Of a stretch of 64,000 bases of DNA, positions 1-9,149 are shown in pieces. The translations under genes were made by a program, and so were the position numbers. This DNA is from Parasedimentitalea denitrificans (lineage in GTDB: Bacteria; Pseudomonadota; Alphaproteobacteria; Rhodobacterales; Rhodobacteraceae). The stretch spans positions 62,001 to 126,000 of the forward strand of contig NZ_QHLQ01000012.1 in assembly GCF_011813015.1 (NCBI RefSeq), given 5' to 3'. The notes under the pieces are model-generated. The model saw only the letters and a program-made list of their open reading frames with translations. It made no database searches and was not told the DNA's origin. How positions within the stretch are numbered: position 1 is the first letter of the stretch; every line of letters starts with the position of its first letter.

Positions 1-260
1 AATAACAAAAAATCTCGGTCAGCCAGTTGTGCGCCTTGATTACAGGCAGAACCAAAACCTTTATTTTCATCGTTCGCAATTAAGCGGGTATTAGCTTCAT
101 CAGTAAGTTCGTGAAGCACCTGGATGTCGTCAGACCCATTATCGACCAGTATGATCTGACACTCTGGCGGAATGGTTTTAATCATCTTGCGCACGACTTC
201 ATTGCTGTTGAAGCAAACAGAAACGACGGAGACACGTTCGGCAGGGGATGATTGGTTCAT
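1..260 (-). CDS. Glycosyltransferase family 2, N-terminal part (cut by window edge)
   Basis: Reading back from the ATG at 260 gives 86 codons without a stop. The start of the protein has the GT-A pattern: a hydrophobic strand (VSVVSVCFNS), then IILVDNGSDD, which holds the nucleotide-sugar-binding DNGS, then NKGFGSACNQGA, typical of family 2 enzymes of the rhamnosyltransferase type. It would transfer a sugar from an NDP-sugar during surface polysaccharide or glycan synthesis. The acceptor and the rest of the enzyme lie outside the window. It reads in the same direction as pnp but lies beyond the pnp terminator, so it probably has its own promoter in 261-334. Confidence 0.8.
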   Translation of the reverse strand, partial: MNQSSPAERVSVVSVCFNSNEVVRKMIKTIPPECQIILVDNGSDDIQVLHELTDEANTRLIANDENKGFGSACNQGAQLADRDFLL

Positions 261-334
261 ATCTTCTTTCTAGCAACAAGGCATGCGAGAACAACTCTAA
301 CCTTTTATAGCAATTAGCAATTTTGTTGCTATTC

Positions 335-364
335 AAAAAAGGCCCTGCCGTCGCCAGCAGGGCC
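335..364 (-). terminator. Rho-independent terminator of pnp
   Basis: An 8-bp perfect stem (GGCCCTGC at 341-348 with GCAGGGCC at 357-364) is followed on the minus strand by six T residues (335-340). It begins about 25 bases after the pnp stop codon. Confidence 0.85.
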
Positions 365-389
365 CTTCTAATTTCACAAGAAAACAGGC

Positions 390-2525
390 TTAGTCAGCCT
401 TTTTCTCTTCTGGCTTGATCTCTTCGCCAGTTGCCTGGTCAACGATCTTCATCGACAGGCGAACCTTGCCGCGGTCGTCAAAGCCCAGCAGTTTGACTTT
501 TACTTCCTGGCCTTCCTTCAGAACGTCCGAAGGGTGGTTCAGGCGGCGGTTTTCGATCTGGGATACGTGTACCAGACCGTCGCGCTTGCCAAAGAAGTTC
601 ACGAAGGCGCCGAAGTCGACGATCTTCACAACTGTACCGGTGTAGATGGCACCTTCTTCAGGCTCGGCCACGATCGAATAGATCATGTCGTAGGCTTTTT
701 TGATCGACTCGCCGTTCGGGCTAGCGATCTTGATGATGCCGTCGTCGTTGATATCGACCTTAGCGCCGGACACTTCAACGATTTCACGGATCACTTTACC
801 ACCCGAACCGATCACTTCACGGATCTTGTCGGTTGGAACCTGCATGGTTTCGATGCGAGGCGCGTGAACCGAGAAGTCAGAAGCTTCGGTCAGTGCGTTT
901 GCCATCTCACCCAGGATGTGGACACGGCCAGCCTTGGCCTGAGCCAATGCTTTTTCCATGATTTCAGGTGTGATGCCTGCAATCTTGATGTCCATCTGCA
1001 GCGAAGTGATACCTTTTTCGGTACCGGCCACTTTGAAGTCCATGTCGCCGAGGTGGTCTTCGTCACCCAGGATGTCGGACAGGATCGCATAGGAGCCGTC
1101 TTCTTCCAGGATCAGACCCATTGCAACGCCAGCAACCGGTGCTTTCAGAGGTACACCAGCGTCCATCATCGACAGCGAACCGCCGCAGACAGAAGCCATC
1201 GAGGACGAACCGTTTGATTCGGTGATCTCAGACACCAAACGGATGGTGTATGGGAAATCAGTCGAAGCAGGCAGAACAGCCTGAAGCGCACGCCATGCCA
1301 GTTTACCGTGACCGATTTCGCGACGGCCCGGGCCACCAACACGACCAACTTCACCAACCGAGTAGGGAGGGAAGTTATAGTGCAGCAGGAAGTTAGATTT
1401 GAAGTTGCCGTGTAGAGCGTCGATGAACTGCTCGTCGTCGCCGGTGCCCAGAGTGGTGACAACCAGACCCTGAGTTTCGCCACGGGTGAACAGAGCCGAG
1501 CCGTGGGTCCGTGGCAGCAGGCCAGTTTCCGAAACGATTGGGCGGATCTCGTCAGTCTTACGACCGTCGATACGAACACCAGTTTTAACAACGTCACCGC
1601 GCAGGATGCCAGCTTCGAGCTTTTTCAGAGCGGAACCGAGGTTCGCGTCGTCCAGTTGCTCTTCGGTCAGGGCAGCTTTGATGGTGTCACGTGCAGCGGC
1701 AACAGCAGAGGTACGCTCTTGCTTGTCGCTGATCGCGAATGCAGCGCGCATGTCAGCGTCGCCAGCGGCCTTAACGGCTTCGAACAGCTCTGAGTAGTCA
1801 GGTGCTGCAAAGTCGAACGGTTCTTTGGCGCAATCTTCGGCCAGATCAATGATCAGGTCGATAACCGGCTGGATCTGCTCGTGAGCAAAGTTCACCGCAC
1901 CCAGCATTTCTGCTTCGGTCAGTTCGTATGCTTCCGACTCAACCATCATCACGGCGTCTTTGGTACCGGCAACAACCAGGTCCAGACGCTGCTCAGGGTT
2001 CAGGCGCAGGTCCTGCATGTCGTCAACAGTTGGGTTCAGAACATAATCGCCATCTTCAAAGCCGACGCGGCAGCTGGCGATTGGGCCCATGAACGGAGCA
2101 CCAGAGATGGTCAGAGCAGCAGATGCCGCGATCATTGCAACCATGTCTGGGTCGTTGACCAGATCGTGGGACAGCACGGTGCACATCACCAGAACTTCGT
2201 TTTTGAAGCCAGGAACGAACAGCGGGCGGATCGGACGGTCGATCAGACGTGCGGTCAGTGTTTCCTTCTCGGTGGGGCGAGCCTCACGCTTGAAGAAGCC
2301 ACCCGGTACTTTACCGGCGGCATAGTATTTTTCTTGGTAATGCACGGTCAGGGGAAAGAAGTCCTGGCCGGGTTTTTGCTTGCGGGCAAAAGTTACGTTG
2401 GCCATGACCGAGGTTTCGCCCAGAGTGGCGATAACCGAGCCGTCAGCCTGACGAGCAACTTTGCCGGTTTCCAGTGTCAGCGTCTCTTCGCCCCACTGGA
2501 TCGATTTCTTTGTTACGTTAAACAT
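390..2525 (-). CDS. pnp: Polyribonucleotide nucleotidyltransferase (PNPase)
   Basis: This is the phosphorolytic 3'-5' exoribonuclease that degrades mRNA and works in the degradosome; 711 residues, normal for the family. Two RNase PH-like domains (about 5-140 and 310-540) are followed by a KH domain (about 555-610, with the [15 protein letters not shown] loop) and an S1 domain (about 620-690, with [18 protein letters not shown]). The reading frame is open for 20 more codons upstream, but ATG 2525 ([11 protein letters not shown]) has a good ribosome site (TAGGAAACG) and matches the usual N-terminus. In many bacteria pnp directly follows rpsO; here three unrelated genes separate them. Confidence 0.96.
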   Translation of the reverse strand: MFNVTKKSIQWGEETLTLETGKVARQADGSVIATLGETSVMANVTFARKQKPGQDFFPLTVHYQEKYYAAGKVPGGFFKREARPTEKETLTARLIDRPIRPLFVPGFKNEVLVMCTVLSHDLVNDPDMVAMIAASAALTISGAPFMGPIASCRVGFEDGDYVLNPTVDDMQDLRLNPEQRLDLVVAGTKDAVMMVESEAYELTEAEMLGAVNFAHEQIQPVIDLIIDLAEDCAKEPFDFAAPDYSELFEAVKAAGDADMRAAFAISDKQERTSAVAAARDTIKAALTEEQLDDANLGSALKKLEAGILRGDVVKTGVRIDGRKTDEIRPIVSETGLLPRTHGSALFTRGETQGLVVTTLGTGDDEQFIDALHGNFKSNFLLHYNFPPYSVGEVGRVGGPGRREIGHGKLAWRALQAVLPASTDFPYTIRLVSEITESNGSSSMASVCGGSLSMMDAGVPLKAPVAGVAMGLILEEDGSYAILSDILGDEDHLGDMDFKVAGTEKGITSLQMDIKIAGITPEIMEKALAQAKAGRVHILGEMANALTEASDFSVHAPRIETMQVPTDKIREVIGSGGKVIREIVEVSGAKVDINDDGIIKIASPNGESIKKAYDMIYSIVAEPEEGAIYTGTVVKIVDFGAFVNFFGKRDGLVHVSQIENRRLNHPSDVLKEGQEVKVKLLGFDDRGKVRLSMKIVDQATGEEIKPEEKKAD

Positions 2526-2806
2526 CACGTTTCCTACGTAGGCCGCCAGGGCGTATCCCCTTTGGCCGGAAAAATGCGAGCCCATGCTCGCGACCCTATC
2601 CTTCGAATCTGGGGCTCGGGTCTCGGATGCCCCATTCCAGATTGCCTCGCGTTATAGGGTTTTTGGCAAAAAAGAAAGGTTCAATGCAATAACATCGCAT
2701 GTCGGAGAGGATTTGCCGAGTTTAGGGTCGAAAAGTAAGCAACCTGTCCATCAAGGCGGTGCATCTTTAGGTTGTTCGGCTCTGTCCTGCAATCTAGGCT
2801 CCACTC
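2526..2806. other. Divergent intergenic region pnp / DMT transporter
   Basis: These 281 bases separate pnp (minus) from the transporter (plus) and must hold both promoters. I see no tRNA, no convincing small gene and no clear riboswitch. In enterobacteria the pnp leader carries an RNase III-cleaved hairpin for autoregulation; I could not identify an equivalent by eye. Confidence 0.4.
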
Positions 2807-3721
2807 GTGACGAGTGATGGATTAAGAAATTTGAACCAAAATGATTTCCTGCAAGGCGTCGGACTGCGATTGCTGGCCGCATTCCTGATGACTGCGATGT
2901 CGGCAGTTATTCACGCTGTGGCGAAAGAGGCGGCACTGGGGCAGATCATTTTCTGGCGCTCGGCGGTCGCCTTGATTCCGATTTGTCTATACATGGCTGC
3001 CCGAGGCGAGTTCCCCCATGCCTTGCGGACGCACAAACCAGGTTTGCATGTTGTGCGCAGCCTATTCGGGGCTTTCTCGATGGCGTTGTCGTTTTTGGCC
3101 CTAGCCTATCTACCTGTCGCAAATGTTCAGGCCATTGGTTATCTGGCTCCGGTCCTAGTGCTGCCGCTGGCCGCGGTTATGCTGGGCGAGAGATTGACCA
3201 AGGCGATTATAGGCGCCGTCATAATTGGTTTCGCTGGTGTCATAGCACTGCTGTGGGAGGCCATGTCACTGCCCGGCGAAGGTGCGGTGATCGGTGTCGC
3301 AGCTGGCCTGTGCTTTGCCGTTACCATGGCCTTTGTTAAGGTGCATACCAAGCGAATGACACTGACAGAACGGTCGTCAACAATCGCATTTTATTTCGCC
3401 GTGGTAGCCGCGTTAGCGGGGTTGGCGACCCTGCCGTTTGGCTGGCCGGATCTGGGTTGGGTTCAACTAGGATTGCTGGCCTTAGCTGGATTGATCGGTG
3501 GTGTTGGTCACATCGTTTCCAACGAGGCTATGGCGCGGGCCCCAGTCAGTGCTTTGGCCCCATTCGATTTTACCGGTTTGATCTGGGCGCTTGGCTTTGA
3601 CATTGTGCTGTTTTCGAACGTTCCGGGCGTGTGGGGGCTGTTAGGCGTATTCGCTATCACTCTGGCCGCTTTGCTGGTCACGTATGCAGGTTCAAAAAGT
3701 AGGTCTGAAGTCCTCGCCTAG
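2807..3721 (+). CDS. DMT-superfamily (EamA) transporter
   Basis: A 304-residue very hydrophobic protein with about ten membrane segments arranged as two repeated EamA halves. It has an RHAT-like start (LLAAFLMTAMSAVIHAVAKEA) and the characteristic FWRSAVALIP turn. Such inner-membrane carriers usually export amino acids or small metabolites. The start is GTG 2807, with AGG eight to nine bases upstream. Its last four bases overlap the end of the convergent ArsR gene. It is grouped with an ArsR-type regulator and a PLP decarboxylase, so it could export the amine or the amino acid concerned; that is inference. Confidence 0.85.
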   Translation: MTSDGLRNLNQNDFLQGVGLRLLAAFLMTAMSAVIHAVAKEAALGQIIFWRSAVALIPICLYMAARGEFPHALRTHKPGLHVVRSLFGAFSMALSFLALAYLPVANVQAIGYLAPVLVLPLAAVMLGERLTKAIIGAVIIGFAGVIALLWEAMSLPGEGAVIGVAAGLCFAVTMAFVKVHTKRMTLTERSSTIAFYFAVVAALAGLATLPFGWPDLGWVQLGLLALAGLIGGVGHIVSNEAMARAPVSALAPFDFTGLIWALGFDIVLFSNVPGVWGLLGVFAITLAALLVTYAGSKSRSEVLA

Positions 3722-4044
3722 TCGCTGCTGGCCGCCTGTTCAAAGACTTGGGAGATTTGGTCTAGTGCTGTGCGATCCGCCTTGTAGAACACCCAGTTCT
3801 TGATCTTTTGCGACGTCACTAATCCGGCGGACTCGAGCGTCTTCATGTGGGATGTTACAGTTGGCTGAGACAGACCGGTTTTGTCGGTAATTGCGCCAAC
3901 GCAAACACCATCGTCGACCAGATCACCGTCGATCTGAGGTGGGAAATGGGCGCAGGGGTCCAGTAGCCAATCCATGATTTGTGCGCGTTGTGGAGCCGCC
4001 AGTGCGCGCAGGGTAGGGACAGTATCTAGCAAAGGCTTGTTCAT
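3718..4044 (-). CDS. ArsR-family winged-helix regulator
   Basis: A 108-residue single-domain winged-helix protein. The N-terminus (LRALAAPQRAQIMDWLL) and recognition helix (LSQPTVTSHMKTLESAGLV) are ArsR-like, followed by the beta-wing WVFYKAD. No CxC metal site is present; cysteines occur only in the inserted loop (PCAHFPP, DGVCVGA), so metal sensing is doubtful. It diverges from the PLP decarboxylase across 62 bases that contain three ATATAG-type direct repeats, one overlapping its own start codon, which suggests autoregulation and control of the decarboxylase. Confidence 0.85.
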   Translation of the reverse strand: MNKPLLDTVPTLRALAAPQRAQIMDWLLDPCAHFPPQIDGDLVDDGVCVGAITDKTGLSQPTVTSHMKTLESAGLVTSQKIKNWVFYKADRTALDQISQVFEQAASSD

Positions 4045-4083
4045 ATAGATGGATGCCTATATAGATTTTTCCCGATATAGAAT
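4043..4083. promoter_or_regulatory. Three ATATAG direct repeats, candidate ArsR operator
   Basis: Direct repeats ATATAGAT (4043-4050), CTATATAGAT (4057-4066) and GATATAGAAT (4074-4083) are spaced about 15-16 bases apart, between the divergent regulator and decarboxylase genes. The first overlaps the regulator's start codon. Their function as operator sites is inferred from position. Confidence 0.5.
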
Positions 4084-4106
4084 CGGCTGATCGCAGGGAG
4101 AATGCC

Positions 4107-5456
4107 ATGAATGAGCTTGAGTTGCTACAGGATGCTGACCAGCGGGCGCAGGCCTATGTTGCAGGTATCGAGGGCCGACGGGTGTTTCCGGGGGATGCAG
4201 AACTGGCGGCACTGGGTGGTTTCCAAGAGGATCTGCCAGATGCCGGGCGGCCCGCAAGCGAGACAATTTCAATGATGGATTCGCTGGGGTCACCAGCAAC
4301 CGTCGCCTCGAACGGTCCGAACTATTTTGGCTTTGTCATTGGCGCCAGCCTACCCGCAGCATCAGCGGCCGAACGGTTGGCATTGGCCTGGGATCAATGT
4401 GCCTCGACAAGCGATGGCAGCCCAGTTGCCGATGTGTTGGAAAAACAAGCCGGGCGTTGGTTGCTGGATATTCTGGACCTGCCACGGGAAAGCGCAGTTG
4501 CCTTTGGTACTTCGGCTACGGCCTGCGGGTTAAGCTGTCTCGCGGCGGCGCGGGCCGCGTTGCTGGATCGCATCGGCTGGGATGTGGTGAATGATGGCCT
4601 GATGGGCGCACCAGAAATCAAGGTGATCGTCCCTGCATCTACCCATGTCACCGTGCGCAAGGCGCTTCAGATCCTCGGGTTTGGCTGGGCGCGCGTGCAA
4701 AAGGCTCCGGTGGACGGGCAGGGCCGGATCATTCCTGATCAACTCCCCCCGATGGACCCGCAAACCATTCTGGTCCTGCAGGCGGGCGAGGTGAATACAG
4801 GGGAGTTTGACCACTTCGCCGAGATCATTCCACGCGCCAAGGCGGCAGGGGCTTGGGTGCACGTGGACGGCGCCTTTGGCCTGTGGGCGCGGGCGGCACC
4901 AAAGCTGCGCGATCTGACATTGGGGATTGAGGGTGCCGACAGTTGGACCACCGACGGCCACAAGTGGCTGAATACGCCTTATGACGGGGCGATGGCGATC
5001 TGCCGTGACCCGCAGGCCTTGGCGCGGGTTATGAACAGTGATGCGGCTTACTCAACCGCCTCAGCAGACGCACAAAAGAACCTGACGCTAGAGTTTTCAC
5101 GCCGGGCGCGGGGCATTCCAATCTGGGCGGCATTGCGTAGCCTTGGCCGTAGTGGAGTTGCCGAGATGGTCGAAACCCACCACGCGCAGGCGCAGCGCAT
5201 TGGCGATGTGTTGCGAGAGGCCGGGTTTGAGGTGTTGAACCGTGTGGTGCTAAATCAGGTGTTGGTGCGTGGTGTCGACGATGCGGCAACGCAATCCATT
5301 CTGAAGCAGGTACAGGATAGCGGCACCTCGTGGTTTGGCGGATCCGTTTGGCAGGAGCGACCAGCGTTTCGGATCAGCCTGTCTTCGTTCCGGACCAAAG
5401 ATACCCATGTGGATCGGTTGATTGATTTGCTGCTACGCATCGGACCAAAGGGCTAA
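4107..5456 (+). CDS. PLP-dependent group II-type decarboxylase / aminotransferase-fold protein
   Basis: A 449-residue fold-type I PLP enzyme. Seen: HVDGAFGLWA (about residue 250), the Asp that pairs with the PLP ring nitrogen, and TDGHKWLNTPYD, with the Schiff-base lysine near residue 285. Between them are SDGSPVADVLEKQAGRWLLD and FGTSATACG, typical of the glutamate/aromatic-amino-acid decarboxylase group. The substrate cannot be read from the sequence. GGGAG lies seven bases before ATG 4107. The adjacent ArsR gene is divergent and a DMT carrier lies beyond it, suggesting a small regulated amino-acid or amine module. Confidence 0.85.
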   Translation: MNELELLQDADQRAQAYVAGIEGRRVFPGDAELAALGGFQEDLPDAGRPASETISMMDSLGSPATVASNGPNYFGFVIGASLPAASAAERLALAWDQCASTSDGSPVADVLEKQAGRWLLDILDLPRESAVAFGTSATACGLSCLAAARAALLDRIGWDVVNDGLMGAPEIKVIVPASTHVTVRKALQILGFGWARVQKAPVDGQGRIIPDQLPPMDPQTILVLQAGEVNTGEFDHFAEIIPRAKAAGAWVHVDGAFGLWARAAPKLRDLTLGIEGADSWTTDGHKWLNTPYDGAMAICRDPQALARVMNSDAAYSTASADAQKNLTLEFSRRARGIPIWAALRSLGRSGVAEMVETHHAQAQRIGDVLREAGFEVLNRVVLNQVLVRGVDDAATQSILKQVQDSGTSWFGGSVWQERPAFRISLSSFRTKDTHVDRLIDLLLRIGPKG

Positions 5457-5471
5457 AATATCCTACCCAAC

Positions 5472-5503
5472 AAAAAAACGCCCACTCAGATGAGTGGGCG
5501 TTT
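5472..5503 (-). terminator. Rho-independent terminator of rpsO
   Basis: A 10-bp perfect stem (CGCCCACTCA 5479-5488 with TGAGTGGGCG 5491-5500) is followed on the minus strand by a run of seven T. It also lies just beyond the end of the convergent decarboxylase gene and could act on both, though the plus-strand T-run is short. Confidence 0.85.
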
Positions 5504-5527
5504 CCAGATCCAAATGGATCGGTATTC

Positions 5528-5797
5528 TTAGCGGCGGATGCCCAGACGTTTGATCAGGTCCTGGTAACGGGCCTCATCTTTGCCTTTGGTGTAATCCAGC
5601 AGCTTGCGGCGCAGAGCAACCATTTTCAAAAGACCACGACGACCGTGGTTGTCTTTCTTGTGGGTTTTGAAATGCTCAGTTAGCGTCGTGATGCGCGAGG
5701 TCAGAATGGCAACCTGGACTTCTGGCGAACCGGTGTCGCCTTCCTTGATTGCGAACTCTTTCATCAGGCGGTTTTTTTCTTCAACTGTGATCGACAT
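5528..5797 (-). CDS. rpsO: 30S ribosomal protein S15
   Basis: An 89-residue protein with the full S15 signature: [36 protein letters not shown] and [10 protein letters not shown]. It binds 16S rRNA in the platform of the small subunit. The ribosome site TAGGAGA lies before ATG 5797. It is transcribed alone here, with its own terminator and a 184-base upstream gap; pnp, its usual partner, is 3 kb downstream. Confidence 0.97.
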   Translation of the reverse strand: MSITVEEKNRLMKEFAIKEGDTGSPEVQVAILTSRITTLTEHFKTHKKDNHGRRGLLKMVALRRKLLDYTKGKDEARYQDLIKRLGIRR

Positions 5798-5981
5798 CGG
5801 GGTCTCCTATTAGGTTTGTGTGAATGGCGCAGGCCGGGATGTCGTCCAGCACAGGCCCATGGAGTAGTCCCCACCCCAGACAGCACAAACGTGCGAATCC
5901 GTGGCGGATGCGCGGATATAGGCAGTTTTGGTGAGAATGGCAAAGGTAAACTGCTTGGCTGAGCTGATGCCCGCCTTTGGA

Positions 5982-6310
5982 CTAGGTTGTCGGTAGGCCG
6001 GGCAGGGTGCTGCCGGTTTGATCTATCAAGACAACTTCGTTCAACGAAATCCCGGCAGGGGAGTTAACCCGCAGTGCCTCTGTTCCGTTGGCACGAATGA
6101 TGCTCTGATCTGGTGTGTTCGAGACAGCCTCAATTTCGGTGTCCGGATCCGGTTGATTCTGAAAACTACGTAGTACTACTAGCTGATCCTCAGTGGAATC
6201 GAAGTCCAAGATCAGAGTAGAGACGCCTGCATTAATCCAATGCCCAGCAGTGACATGATCTGCACCGTCGCCCAAGGTCAGCACATCGTTGACCCTTGCG
6301 ACCAGCGTAT
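5982..6310 (-). pseudogene. Remnant of an RTX / haemolysin-type calcium-binding protein, C-terminal end
   Basis: An open frame of about 100-110 codons reads NDVLTLGDGADHVTAGHW, then LILDFDSTEDQLVVL. This resembles the last GGxGxD-type nonapeptide and the C-terminal secretion region of RTX proteins. There is no good start: the ATG-like GTG at 6284 lies inside the repeat, and reading further upstream in frame hits TGA near 6311 after another plausible stretch (FETWRIL), then TAG. I read this as the 3' stub of a decayed exported protein. It may alternatively be a short real gene. Confidence 0.45.
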
Positions 6311-6377
6311 CTCACAGGATGCGCCATGTTTCAAAACAAATCTAGGACATGGGCTACTGCATGCCGGGAGATCTAAT

Positions 6378-6884
6378 TTATTCCCACGGCTGGGGGACTT
6401 GGGTGTAAGCGATGTATAGCGGGTGTTTTGGATGTCCTGATTTGCTAAGCCCCAGTTGATGTAACGCCCGGCCACGGGCGCGCAGCAGGGCCTCGATGCG
6501 TGGCCCTTGGTTCAGATGCTCACCATTGGTGCCCCAGGCGCAGACGACCTGATCGGCCCAGCCCAGCCCGGCCAGAATTGCAGCCTCATTGTCCGGGCCA
6601 GCCGGATCGGCAGCTGCGCGCATGTCACGCGGATCGGTGGCGCGGTAGGCGAAAATGTTGGTGGCCCGAAACCCGCCAAATCCCAGTGACCTAGCCCGTC
6701 GCTCACAGCGCTCGATGGTGGGGTCGTTCTGCACCTCGGTTGCGGTGGATGGGTTCAACATCACAAACATCACCTTATCCCCAGCGTCATCCCAGACGCG
6801 GGTAAGGCTATAGCGATAGGTTTCACAGTCGGAATAAACCGCAGTCGAGGGCGCGTCGCCCTTGGTATGGGAGCGTGTGATCAT
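6378..6884 (-). CDS. DUF1643 family protein
   Basis: A 168-residue protein with the DUF1643 pattern: a tyrosine-rich N-terminus (RYSLTRVWDD), VMFVMLNPSTATEVQNDPTI, CERRARSLGFGGFRATNIFAYRATDP and VVCAWGTNGEH. Function is unknown for the family. Members occur scattered in bacteria and phage. No strong ribosome site is visible before ATG 6884. It lies between truB (same strand, upstream) and the RTX remnant. Confidence 0.85.
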   Translation of the reverse strand: MITRSHTKGDAPSTAVYSDCETYRYSLTRVWDDAGDKVMFVMLNPSTATEVQNDPTIERCERRARSLGFGGFRATNIFAYRATDPRDMRAAADPAGPDNEAAILAGLGWADQVVCAWGTNGEHLNQGPRIEALLRARGRALHQLGLSKSGHPKHPLYIAYTQVPQPWE

Positions 6885-6921
6885 GGGGCAGGGATGTCAC
6901 TATGGTGTGGGTTAGGCAAGT

Positions 6922-6950
6922 CAAAGCCCGGCGTTGATGCCGGGCCAAAC
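6922..6950 (-). terminator. Hairpin after truB, probable terminator
   Basis: Stem GCCCGGC (6926-6932) with GCCGGGC (6939-6945), four bases past the truB stop codon. The minus-strand sequence after it is only weakly T-rich (TTTGACTT), so termination may be partial. Confidence 0.55.
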
Positions 6951-6953
6951 GGA

Positions 6954-7859
6954 TTAGCGAACAAACACCCGGCTTGGATGCAATTCGCCAGCCTTGTAGG
7001 TTCCAACGGCCACCGCCTGGCCGTCGAGGGAGGCCCAGGCCTCGTCGCCGTATTCAACGGTGGCGGCCAGCACCATACCAGGATTGCCGTTGCGCAGCTT
7101 GGCAGCGCCCTCGGGGGTGCATTTCAGTTCAGGAAGGTCCTCCAGGCCGATTTCCAGTGGCTGGATGAATTCATCCAGTTCCGGTGTCCGGGCCAGCTCA
7201 TTGACCCGTTCAAGGGTCAGACCGTTTTCCACTTCAAACGGGCCAGACCAGATCCGGCGCAATTCGCGCACGTGACCGTGACATCCCAGTTTGTCGCCCA
7301 GATCCCGCGCGATGGAGCGGACATAACCGCCCTTGCCGCAGGTCATTTCCAACGTCACGTGATCGGCATCGGGGCGATCGACCAGCAGCAGCTCTTCGAC
7401 CCAGAGGGGGCGAGCGGCGATTTCAAACTCTTCGTCGGCGCGGGCCAGTTTATAAGCGCGCTGGCCGTCGATTTTCACGGCCGAAAATTTCGGCGGCACC
7501 TGCATGATATCGCCAAGGAACTGCGGCAGGGCGGCGATGATCTCGTCATCGCTGGGGCGCGTATCGCTGGAGGCAATCACTTCGCCTTCAGCGTCATCGG
7601 TGTTGGTAGCCTGACCTAACCGCACGGTGAACCGATAGGCTTTTAGTGCGTCGGTGATATAGGGAACTGTCTTGGTGGCCTCGCCCAGAGCGACTGCCAG
7701 AACGCCAGTTGCATCGGGGTCAAGCGTGCCTGCATGGCCTGCTTTCTTGGCTTCCAACGCCCAACGGACCTTGTTCACGACCGAGGTCGAGGTGATGCCG
7801 GCGGGTTTGTCCACCACCAACCAACCAGAAATATCGCGGCCTTTGCGTTTGCGTGCCAT
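6954..7859 (-). CDS. truB: tRNA pseudouridine(55) synthase
   Basis: This 301-residue enzyme makes pseudouridine 55 in the T-loop of tRNAs. Seen: [13 protein letters not shown] at the N-terminus, the catalytic [14 protein letters not shown] (Asp near residue 46), [35 protein letters not shown] and an RRIWSGPF segment. Length is normal for the family. In many alphaproteobacteria truB follows rbfA; here a DUF2233 gene lies between them, and all three read the same way. Confidence 0.96.
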   Translation of the reverse strand: MARKRKGRDISGWLVVDKPAGITSTSVVNKVRWALEAKKAGHAGTLDPDATGVLAVALGEATKTVPYITDALKAYRFTVRLGQATNTDDAEGEVIASSDTRPSDDEIIAALPQFLGDIMQVPPKFSAVKIDGQRAYKLARADEEFEIAARPLWVEELLLVDRPDADHVTLEMTCGKGGYVRSIARDLGDKLGCHGHVRELRRIWSGPFEVENGLTLERVNELARTPELDEFIQPLEIGLEDLPELKCTPEGAAKLRNGNPGMVLAATVEYGDEAWASLDGQAVAVGTYKAGELHPSRVFVR

Positions 7860-7937
7860 GTCGTTCCCCGAATTACAGTGAGGCGCGCGGCGTAGCTGAT
7901 GGGGGGAGGGCTGTCAATTCCAGTTGGCGAAACTGCG

Positions 7938-8672
7938 CTATTTGTCTGTAACTACACCCACCACCGGACCCATCATAAACCCATTATCGCTACGTCCCAC
8001 CGAGGGCGCGTGCAGGCGCGAGATGTTGCCGTCGAAATACAAGGCACTGGGAAGTTTCAGGTGGTCCCGGAACAGGCGACCGAACTGGTGAAAGGTGACA
8101 GCATTGCGCGAGATGGCAAAAACCACCCGTTTGCCATCAGCCGAGGTGCCAACGCCGTTGCGGATGTAAAACGAAGTCGAATCGACCAGGAACCGGGGGT
8201 GCAGCTCTCCGTCGATCACCAGCATCGGGCCGGATTGGGTCGCGTGGGTGCAGTTGATACCCGAATCGCGAAATTTCAGGCTTTCATAGACATCAGCGCG
8301 GCCCTTGCGGATGCAGAAAACCCCGTTAGGCAGCAAGCCAAAATTACCGGGACCTGCATTGGGGATCAGTCGCATCTGTTGTTGCTGGTCTTCAATGTAC
8401 AGACCAACCGGTGAGCGGTCGGCGTGGTACATGCCGGCGTTGGTGGCAAACGCGAGCTTTTTGCCCTCAGATTCCAAGGCTGCGTCGATTGAAGAGAAAC
8501 TGCCATAGACCGTGCCGCGCTCATCGCGCAGGAACAGGCGTAGCTGCTCGTTAGAGGCATCCACCTCGCAAACCGTATAACGGCTGCCGTCATAGGTGAT
8601 ATCGTTGCATTCAACCGCTGCAACAGGGGCAGCACAAAGCGCTGCCAGCAGTACCAGCAGCGCCCTGATCAC
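7938..8672 (-). CDS. Secreted phosphodiester glycosidase-like protein (DUF2233/NAGPA)
   Basis: A 244-residue protein with a cleavable signal peptide ([21 protein letters not shown], cut near residue 19). The rest carries the NAGPA-fold motifs: [53 protein letters not shown] and [12 protein letters not shown]. Members remove GlcNAc from phosphodiesters in animals; bacterial members probably act on exopolysaccharide or wall polymers, substrate unknown. The start codon overlaps the rbfA stop as ATGA, indicating translational coupling, although the two products have no evident functional link. Confidence 0.85.
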   Translation of the reverse strand: MIRALLVLLAALCAAPVAAVECNDITYDGSRYTVCEVDASNEQLRLFLRDERGTVYGSFSSIDAALESEGKKLAFATNAGMYHADRSPVGLYIEDQQQQMRLIPNAGPGNFGLLPNGVFCIRKGRADVYESLKFRDSGINCTHATQSGPMLVIDGELHPRFLVDSTSFYIRNGVGTSADGKRVVFAISRNAVTFHQFGRLFRDHLKLPSALYFDGNISRLHAPSVGRSDNGFMMGPVVGVVTDK

Positions 8673-9061
8673 TCTTCGATGTCGCGGCGCACCGCTTCCT
8701 GGTTCAGCAGGCGCTCTGTTTCGTCCATCCGGTCAAAGGTTTCATCCAAACGGAACCGGAATTCGGGCGTGTGCTTTAGTGCGGTCTTCTTGCCAACCAG
8801 TCGCCGAATCTCTCCCATGTTCTTGGCGAGCAGTTTCAGCACGTCCTCTTTGCCCTTGCCGCCCAATGGCAGCACATAGCAGGTGGCGATACGGAGGTCG
8901 GGAGAGGTACGGACCTCGCCGACGGTGATAGAGAGACGGTTCAGCTCGGCATCATGTACGTCACCACGCGCCAACACTTCCGACAGGGCACGTCGGATGA
9001 GTTCGCCAACACGCAGTTGTCGTTGAGAAGGAGCACCATCATTGAATTTGTTCTTAGCCAT
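8669..9061 (-). CDS. rbfA: 30S ribosome-binding factor A
   Basis: A 130-residue protein needed for maturation of the 16S rRNA 5' end and for growth in the cold. Seen: [18 protein letters not shown] at the N-terminus, [48 protein letters not shown]. This is the KH-like fold with the family's FRFRLDE strand. It is first in an rbfA / DUF2233 / truB run on the minus strand and diverges from dapB. Confidence 0.95.
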   Translation of the reverse strand: MAKNKFNDGAPSQRQLRVGELIRRALSEVLARGDVHDAELNRLSITVGEVRTSPDLRIATCYVLPLGGKGKEDVLKLLAKNMGEIRRLVGKKTALKHTPEFRFRLDETFDRMDETERLLNQEAVRRDIEE

Positions 9062-9149
9062 ACATCCGATCTAAGCGCAAAGTGAGACTTTGCCAAGCGG
9101 TGCCAGAGCGGTTAGGAAAAAAGCAGCTTGTGAGAAAAGGGTTGGGCAG

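Noticed and set aside
1881..2657. 258-codon plus-strand frame opposite pnp
   Set aside because: It lies antisense to conserved PNPase domains and lacks any start signal or family match.
6867..7619. 250-codon plus-strand frame opposite truB
   Set aside because: Antisense shadow of truB; the translation is rich in Gly, Gln, His and Phe as expected of an antisense reading.
9062..9149. In-frame extension of dapB upstream to 9090
   Set aside because: The extra 20 residues match nothing in the family, and ATG 9150 begins directly before the conserved dinucleotide-binding loop.
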